Assembly: GCA_023460395.1 (NCBI GenBank)
Contig: JAEWQB010000028.1
Location: 176,327 to 240,326, forward strand
Reading direction: 5' to 3'
Length of the DNA stretch: 64,000 nucleotides
DNA from: Pseudomonadota bacterium
GTDB taxonomy: Bacteria > Desulfobacterota > Desulfovibrionia > Desulfovibrionales > Desulfovibrionaceae
Below, piece after piece: positions 59,168 to 64,000 of the stretch. The notes under the pieces are model-generated. The model was not told where the DNA came from. It did not search any database and worked only from the letters and a program-made list of their open reading frames with translations. The first letter of the stretch is position 1, and each line of letters begins with the position of its first letter. The translations under genes and the position numbers were made by a program.

Positions 59168-61303
59168 ATGATCAAAGACATGAAAATCGCGTGGAAGATC
59201 AGCGGTGGCTACGGGCTGCTCATCATAATTACCTGCGCACTCGGTGCGCTGGGCATAAGCAACATGGCAGCAGTGGAAAACAAAGCCCGCACCATGGCCC
59301 GCGCTTATGTTCCCGAAGTAGAGATCGCCAACAGCATGGAGCGCAACGTACTGCTCACCATGTTCAACATGCGTGGCTACGCCCTTTCCGACAACGAGGA
59401 ATATTACAAAGCCGGCGCGCAGTTTCTCACTCACGTGAAGGAAAACCTGCAACAGGCCATGGATCTTGTTTCCTCTCAGCCCGGTCTGGAAAAATTGCAG
59501 GCGAACATAGCGGAGCTGGATACAAAAATTCTTCATTACGAAGAACTTTCCCGAAAAACGGATGAAGCAAGCCGCGCATCCATAACCGCACGCCGCGCCA
59601 TGGATGCTTTGGCCGTGGAGAGTGTGGACGCCACCAACTACCTGTTGCGCGGGCAGAATGACATGATGCGCTTTGAAATTGCGGCAGGAAGCCCTGAAGA
59701 AGATCTGGAAGAGCGCCGCGTAAAGATTTCTCTTATCATGGACGCCATTGACATGTGCTATGCCACGCGCATTGTCTCGCTCAAAGCGCATGGCGCACGT
59801 AAATTCGCCATGTTCGCCCCTACGGAGGAAAACTTCGCCCAACTGGACAAATTCTTTGTCCGCCTGAACGAACTCGCCCGCAACCAAGGGGAATCCCGCC
59901 TTCTGGAGACAGCACAGGCAGCTATGGCCCGCTACCGCGAAGCCGTAAACGCGCTGGCTGCCAACATCAAATCCATTGAAGACGCCAACGCTCAGCGAGA
60001 ACACGCTGCCGAAGAAATGCTGTCACTGGCCCAAACCGTCGCGGAAGACGGACTGCAACAGACCAGCATCATGGCCTCCGATGCGGACGCCAGCCTTGAC
60101 CTTGCCACCAAACTGCTTGCGAGCGGGCTGGCTATTGCCATTGTGCTGGCAATCATCATTGCCGTTACCCTCACCCGCAACATCATCGGACCTCTGGCCC
60201 GGCTTGTCACGTTTGCCAACACTGTGGCCAAAGGCGATCTTAACAGCTCTCTGAGCGAAAAACGCGGCGACGAACTGGGCAAGCTGGCAGACGCCATCCG
60301 CAGCATGGTCGCGGGTCTGAAACAACGTATGGAAGAAGCCGCCCGCAAATCAGAAGAAGCGGATAACGAAGCCCGCCGGGCACAGCAAGCCATGCGCGAA
60401 GCGGAAGAGGCCGGAAAGGCCGCTCTTGCCGGACGCGAAGCCATTGTGCAGGCAGCGGAACAGTTGCAGGGGGTAGCCGCCGCCGTGACGTCCGCTTCCG
60501 AAGAACTCTCCGCCCAGATTGAACAGTCCAGCCGGGGAGCGGAAGTTCAGACGCAACGCACAGGCGAAGCCGCCACCGCCATGGAACAGATGACAGCATC
60601 TGTAATGGAAGTGGCGAGTAATGCGGGTGGTGCCGCCCAAACAGCCGGAAACGCCCGTACAAAGGCGCAGGGCGGGGCAGAAATTGTCCGCCGTGCCGTC
60701 CGCCAGATAGGCGAAGTGCAGGATCAGTCCATGCATATGAAAGCCGATATGGCGAAATTGGACAAGCAGGCCGAAGATATCGGCCAAATCATGAACGTCA
60801 TTTCCGACATCGCGGACCAGACCAACTTGCTTGCGCTGAACGCCGCCATTGAGGCCGCGCGCGCGGGAGAAGCCGGACGGGGCTTCGCCGTCGTAGCCGA
60901 CGAAGTGCGCAAGCTGGCCGAAAAAACCATGTCCGCCACCAGCGAAGTGGGTGCCGCCATCCGGGGAATTCAGGAAGGCACACGCACCACGGTGCAAAAC
61001 GTGGAGCACTCCGCCCAGACCATTGCGGAGGCAACCCGGCTATCCACAGAATCTGGCGATTCGCTGGATGAAATCGTCAAGCTGGTTGTGGACGTGAGCG
61101 ATCAGGTCCAGACCATTGCCACCGCCGCCGAAGAGCAGTCCGCCGCCAGCGAGCAGATAAGCCGCTCAGTGGAAGAGGTGAACACCATATCCTCTGAAAC
61201 CGCTCAGGCCATGGGACAAGCGGCTCACGCCATTGCGGAACTGGCAGATCAAACCATGAACCTGAAAACCCTCATTGATGATATGCTCGCAAAATCCCGG
61301 TAA
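59168..61303 (+). CDS. Methyl-accepting chemotaxis protein
   Basis: This 711-residue inner-membrane chemoreceptor has TM1 at about 11-31 (GYGLLIIITCALGALGISNM), a helical periplasmic sensor to about 315, TM2 at about 316-336 (GLAIAIVLAIIIAVTL), a HAMP domain (LARLVTFANTVAKGDLNSSL), a coiled coil and the signalling tip DQTNLLALNAAIEAARAGEA followed by GRGFAVVADEVRKLAEKT. AAGGGGAAAGC precedes the ATG at 59168. It is monocistronic, with a strong terminator after it. The tip is almost identical to that of the chemoreceptor at 15.7-17.4 kb; the sensor is different. Confidence 0.93.
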   Translation: MIKDMKIAWKISGGYGLLIIITCALGALGISNMAAVENKARTMARAYVPEVEIANSMERNVLLTMFNMRGYALSDNEEYYKAGAQFLTHVKENLQQAMDLVSSQPGLEKLQANIAELDTKILHYEELSRKTDEASRASITARRAMDALAVESVDATNYLLRGQNDMMRFEIAAGSPEEDLEERRVKISLIMDAIDMCYATRIVSLKAHGARKFAMFAPTEENFAQLDKFFVRLNELARNQGESRLLETAQAAMARYREAVNALAANIKSIEDANAQREHAAEEMLSLAQTVAEDGLQQTSIMASDADASLDLATKLLASGLAIAIVLAIIIAVTLTRNIIGPLARLVTFANTVAKGDLNSSLSEKRGDELGKLADAIRSMVAGLKQRMEEAARKSEEADNEARRAQQAMREAEEAGKAALAGREAIVQAAEQLQGVAAAVTSASEELSAQIEQSSRGAEVQTQRTGEAATAMEQMTASVMEVASNAGGAAQTAGNARTKAQGGAEIVRRAVRQIGEVQDQSMHMKADMAKLDKQAEDIGQIMNVISDIADQTNLLALNAAIEAARAGEAGRGFAVVADEVRKLAEKTMSATSEVGAAIRGIQEGTRTTVQNVEHSAQTIAEATRLSTESGDSLDEIVKLVVDVSDQVQTIATAAEEQSAASEQISRSVEEVNTISSETAQAMGQAAHAIAELADQTMNLKTLIDDMLAKSR

Positions 61304-61356
61304 GGTTCCAACGCAACGGTGCGCCAGCGCGCTCGTAGCGGGTAGTCCCCCGAATG

Positions 61357-61396
61357 AACGGTCCCCGGCAGTTGCCGGGGACCGTTTTGCTGTTTT
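61357..61396 (+). terminator. Terminator of the chemoreceptor gene
   Basis: AACGGTCCCCGGC (61357-61369) pairs perfectly with GCCGGGGACCGTT (61374-61386) around AGTT, followed by TTGCTGTTTT. Confidence 0.88.
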
Positions 61397-61547
61397 GGGA
61401 GCAGTTCCGCACCGCTTTGCGCGTCGACAGTACAGAGCGTTAATACATAACCATGCATCGCGCGATTGCGCATATCAATCCGCATACCGGACACATCGCA
61501 CGATACCACGTTCTCTCTTCTCCTATAAAAGCGCACCATTTCCCCCA

Positions 61548-61579
61548 ATTCCCCCTGTTCAGGGGGAATACTTTTTATA
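61548..61579 (+). terminator. Hairpin with T tract ahead of the autotransporter gene
   Basis: ATTCCCCCTG (61548-61557) pairs with CAGGGGGAAT (61560-61569) around TT, then ACTTTTTATAT. It lies about 90 bases upstream of the autotransporter start and could be an attenuator or end a short transcript. Confidence 0.5.
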
Positions 61580-61665
61580 TCGTGCCGGCATATACAGGTA
61601 TAAGGTTACCGTGCTTCGCACCCCCCATACGCTCATGTCTCACCTGTCCACGGAGGTTTTTTCTC

Positions 61666-63762
61666 ATGGTCCGCAGCATATCCCGCATCCGCGTACTCGC
61701 TCTTTCCATTTTTTTTCTCGCCAGTGCTCCAGCATCGTCCTTCGCCAATACGGTAAACGTGACAGCGAATGTTACTGGTTTTCTTTATGGGAATAGCTCA
61801 ACAAATTTCCCTGGAGCTAGTGGCAACCTCGCCAATTTGGATCCAAACGGTAACACATTAAATAACAATGGATACAATTTTTTTACCACTGCCGTAGGTG
61901 CTCAATCCCTGTTAACTGGAGACACCGTAAGCAGAAACACCGTAAATATCACTGGAAATCCAGATGCTACGGCTGGAGTTATGGGTGGCAGTGCATCTGC
62001 AGGGGATGCGACATATAACACAGTAAACATTGAAAATGGACAACTGACATTTGTTTATGGCGGGCATTCTGTAAGCGGAAACGCTGACCATAACACCGTT
62101 ACTATTGATAATGGAACATTTCTTTCCAATTCTTCGGGGACATCCGTAGTTGGTGGCTACGCTGTAGCTCAATCTGCTAATAGCAATACCATTATCATTC
62201 ATGGTGGTGACTTTCACAAGACTGTCGCCGGTGGCTTCGGCGGTGTCTTAAGCACCGCAACAAATGACAACACGCTCATCATTAATGGCGGCATATTTCA
62301 CAACATCGTATCTGGCGGGTATTCTTTAGGCGGAAACGCTGAAGCCAACAATAACACCGTCACTATCAGCGGTACACCTAATTTAACGGAGGCGTATCTG
62401 AACGGTGGCATTTCGAGTAGCGGAAGAAGCTACGGCAATACCCTGAACCTACACAGTGCCGGATTGACTGTAGCAGCGCTTGGGTATTTCCAGAATCTTA
62501 ATTTTTTCCTGCCCGCCAGCCTGAGTAACGGCGGGACCATGCTTACAGTAACCGGCGAAGCCGAAATTACCGAGGCCGAGGTAAACGTAGGCATAGCTGG
62601 CGCAGCATCTCTTCTGCAAACCGGTGACTCCATTGTGCTTATCGACGCATCCGGTGCCAATGTAGGGTTAATCGGCGCACCTGCCAATACGGCGTCATCC
62701 GGGCAAGGCATGCAAGGCGTGACTCTGCTCTACGGCTTTACCATTACCACCGAAAACAACCAACTTATCGCCACAGTTGCCCACTCAGGGCCAAGCGTCG
62801 ATCCACAGACCAAACCTCTTTCCGAGGGGCTTATCTCTGGCATGGGGCTGGTGACACAAGGCGCGGACGTGGCTGCCGGGCAAGGGCTGGATTCCGCTGT
62901 GAAAGCGGCAAACGCCGCATCTGCCGGGGGGTATGGCATGGCAGGCTTTGGTTCGGTTTCCGGCGGGGCCGTGCGTTACAACACCGGCTCGCATGTGGAC
63001 ATGAACAGCGCCTCTCTGCTGACCGGGCTGGCATGGGGCGTGGATATCACCCCCGGCAAACTGAGCCTTGGCGCATTTTTCGAGTATGGCAGCGGCTCGT
63101 ATGATACCTACAACTCTTTCTCCAACGCCGCCTCGACCACTGGAAAAGGGAATTCGCACTATCTCGGCGGCGGTCTTCTTGGGCGTCTGAACTTTACGCC
63201 CTCCGGTCCCGGACACGTGTATGTTGAGGCTTCCGGGCGTTCCGGGAAAATGCACAACGAGTACGCAAACTCCGACATCCGCGACGCCGCCGGGCGCAGA
63301 GCCTCTTACGACTCTTCCGCTGTCTACTACGGCCTGCATCTGGGAACCGGCTACGTCTGGAACATCACGGAACAAGCTTCGCTCGACCTGCACAGCAAAT
63401 ACTTCTGGACGCATCAGGAAGGCGACATTTTCAGACTCTCCACCGGCGACCCGATTCACTTTGAAAGCGTGGACTCCAGCCGCCTGCGGTTCGGCTCCCG
63501 TTTCAGCTACGCGGTGAACGAATACGTGAGCCCCTATGTGGGAGCGGCTTATGAACATGAATTCGACAGCATAGCGCACGCCTCCACGAATGGGTATGCC
63601 ATAGACACCCCTTCTTTGCGCGGAGATACCGGCATAGGTGAACTGGGCCTCAGCTTTACGCCCCACACCGCGCTCCCGGTGACGTTCGACCTTGGCGTAC
63701 AAGGTTACACCGGCAAGCGCGAAGGCGTAACCGGAAGCCTGCAAGCGAAGTTTGAATTTTAG
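61666..63762 (+). CDS. Autotransporter (type Va secreted passenger plus outer-membrane barrel)
   Basis: This 698-residue surface protein has a signal peptide (about 1-27, ending SAPASSFANT). The passenger to about 380 is Asn/Gly/Thr-rich. At least seven units of the pattern N-T-[VIL]-x-[IL] (NTVNITG, NTVNIENG, NTVTIDNG, NTIIIHGG, NTLIINGG, NTVTISG, NTLNLHS) suggest a beta-helix. A linker leads to a C-terminal barrel (about 430-698) ending in Phe (LQAKFEF). The passenger DNA is AT-richer than the barrel DNA. The ATG at 61666 follows GGAGG. The passenger may act in adhesion; no protease motif is seen. Confidence 0.87.
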   Translation: MVRSISRIRVLALSIFFLASAPASSFANTVNVTANVTGFLYGNSSTNFPGASGNLANLDPNGNTLNNNGYNFFTTAVGAQSLLTGDTVSRNTVNITGNPDATAGVMGGSASAGDATYNTVNIENGQLTFVYGGHSVSGNADHNTVTIDNGTFLSNSSGTSVVGGYAVAQSANSNTIIIHGGDFHKTVAGGFGGVLSTATNDNTLIINGGIFHNIVSGGYSLGGNAEANNNTVTISGTPNLTEAYLNGGISSSGRSYGNTLNLHSAGLTVAALGYFQNLNFFLPASLSNGGTMLTVTGEAEITEAEVNVGIAGAASLLQTGDSIVLIDASGANVGLIGAPANTASSGQGMQGVTLLYGFTITTENNQLIATVAHSGPSVDPQTKPLSEGLISGMGLVTQGADVAAGQGLDSAVKAANAASAGGYGMAGFGSVSGGAVRYNTGSHVDMNSASLLTGLAWGVDITPGKLSLGAFFEYGSGSYDTYNSFSNAASTTGKGNSHYLGGGLLGRLNFTPSGPGHVYVEASGRSGKMHNEYANSDIRDAAGRRASYDSSAVYYGLHLGTGYVWNITEQASLDLHSKYFWTHQEGDIFRLSTGDPIHFESVDSSRLRFGSRFSYAVNEYVSPYVGAAYEHEFDSIAHASTNGYAIDTPSLRGDTGIGELGLSFTPHTALPVTFDLGVQGYTGKREGVTGSLQAKFEF

Positions 63763-63777
63763 CCCTCTGCCCCACTA

Positions 63778-63824
63778 CATACAAAGCGGCATGGTTTGCT
63801 ATGCAAACCATGCCGCTTTGTATG
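63778..63824. terminator. 22-bp perfect hairpin after the autotransporter gene
   Basis: Bases 63778-63799 are the exact complement of 63803-63824 around the loop TAT, and a few more pairs extend the base. It starts 15 bases after the autotransporter stop. There is no T tract. It may be a terminator or a structured element with another role. Confidence 0.55.
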
Positions 63825-63982
63825 TGGCTGCCCGGGCGCTGTGCAAAACACGCTCACCGGAATGTTCCGTTGCAGATAACGTACGGTATTTTTCGCACAT
63901 TCTAAAAATGGAAGTAGCCCGCCAAGTCGGTTAGTTTTGGTCATGGTCAAACAACCGCCAAACCAACAAGGAAGGGCTACGA

Positions 63983-64000
63983 ATGAAGGCTATCAAGGAG
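63983..64000 (+). CDS. Start of a gene cut off by the window edge
   Basis: ATG at 63983 follows GGAAGGGCTACGA, a good ribosome site, and six codons (MKAIKE) are visible. The product cannot be identified from this. Several transposases begin with similar residues, but that is only a guess. Confidence 0.4.

Larger units (their letters stand above)
61304..61665. other. Intergenic region between chemoreceptor and autotransporter
   Basis: Contains the chemoreceptor terminator (61357-61396) and a second hairpin with T tract (61548-61579) in the probable leader of the autotransporter gene. The autotransporter frame is open through part of it, but without conserved sequence. Confidence 0.55.

Noticed and set aside
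1..64000. tRNA, rRNA or CRISPR arrays
   Set aside because: I read the intergenic stretches for cloverleaf T-loop motifs and repeat-spacer patterns and found none. A covariance-model scan would settle this.

Overview
The window looks like a chromosomal segment of a Gram-negative anaerobe of the Desulfovibrionaceae type (inference). The reasons are moderately high GC, a NifU (IscU/BFD/Nfu)-NifS cluster joined to cysK and cysE, a Rrf2 regulator, CheV and two large methyl-accepting chemotaxis proteins, a fused FAD/Fe-S D-2-hydroxyacid dehydrogenase of the kind sulfate reducers carry, LpxR, a TonB receptor and an autotransporter. Nearly all of it is ordinary coding DNA. I see no rRNA, tRNA, CRISPR array or complete insertion sequence.

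Layout. 0-5 kb: ispH, cheV, bioB, a Rrf2 regulator with an unusual inserted segment, and a lipoprotein. 5.2-12.8 kb: a purine uptake and salvage operon (BMP-type binding protein, phosphoribosyltransferase, ABC ATPase, two permeases, adenine deaminase). 12.8-14 kb: a gene-poor stretch with a small unknown gene, repeated 10-mers and alternative hairpins. 14-17.4 kb: asnS and a chemoreceptor. 17.9-22.1 kb: nifU-nifS-cysK-cysE for Fe-S cluster and cysteine synthesis. 22.3-26.2 kb: a giant DUF748/AsmA-like protein. 26.4-30.3 kb: a MATE exporter and a MacA-like/compact MacB-like pair. 30.6-34.3 kb: a TonB receptor and a PchR-type AraC regulator, divergent, each with a good Fur-box match. 34.4-37.3 kb: PilZ and TPR proteins and an odd histidine kinase. 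37.5-41.1 kb: a polar amino acid ABC transporter with two permease units fused in one chain. 41.2-46.1 kb: purT, a tiny winged-helix regulator with a palindromic operator candidate, a solitary binding protein, lpxR and a coupled nucleotidyl/glycosyltransferase-like gene. 46.5-49.4 kb: a Lon-like protease and a CxxC membrane protein. 49.7-58.4 kb: FAD/Fe-S dehydrogenase, a natural MrfA-MrfB helicase-exonuclease fusion, and malate synthase G. 59.2-63.8 kb: a chemoreceptor and an autotransporter; the first codons of another gene lie at the right edge.

How the genes work together. The purine operon would bind, import, deaminate (adenine to hypoxanthine) and phosphoribosylate nucleobases. The nif/cys cluster makes cysteine and passes its sulfur to Fe-S scaffolds used by enzymes such as IspH, BioB and the dehydrogenase. 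The Fur-marked pair is an iron-siderophore uptake unit. The dehydrogenase and malate synthase G could together turn glycolate into malate. The most unusual objects are the MrfAB fusion, the MacB-like protein lacking TM1 and the periplasmic core, the Rrf2 protein with about 73 extra residues inside its DNA-binding domain, the Lon-like protein with an eroded P-loop, the fused double permease, and several non-coding structures: the four-copy repeat at 13.1-13.2 kb, a hairpin over a ribosome site at 35.5 kb, the small-regulator operator at 42.58 kb, the AT island at 58.7-58.9 kb and a 22-bp perfect hairpin at 63.8 kb.
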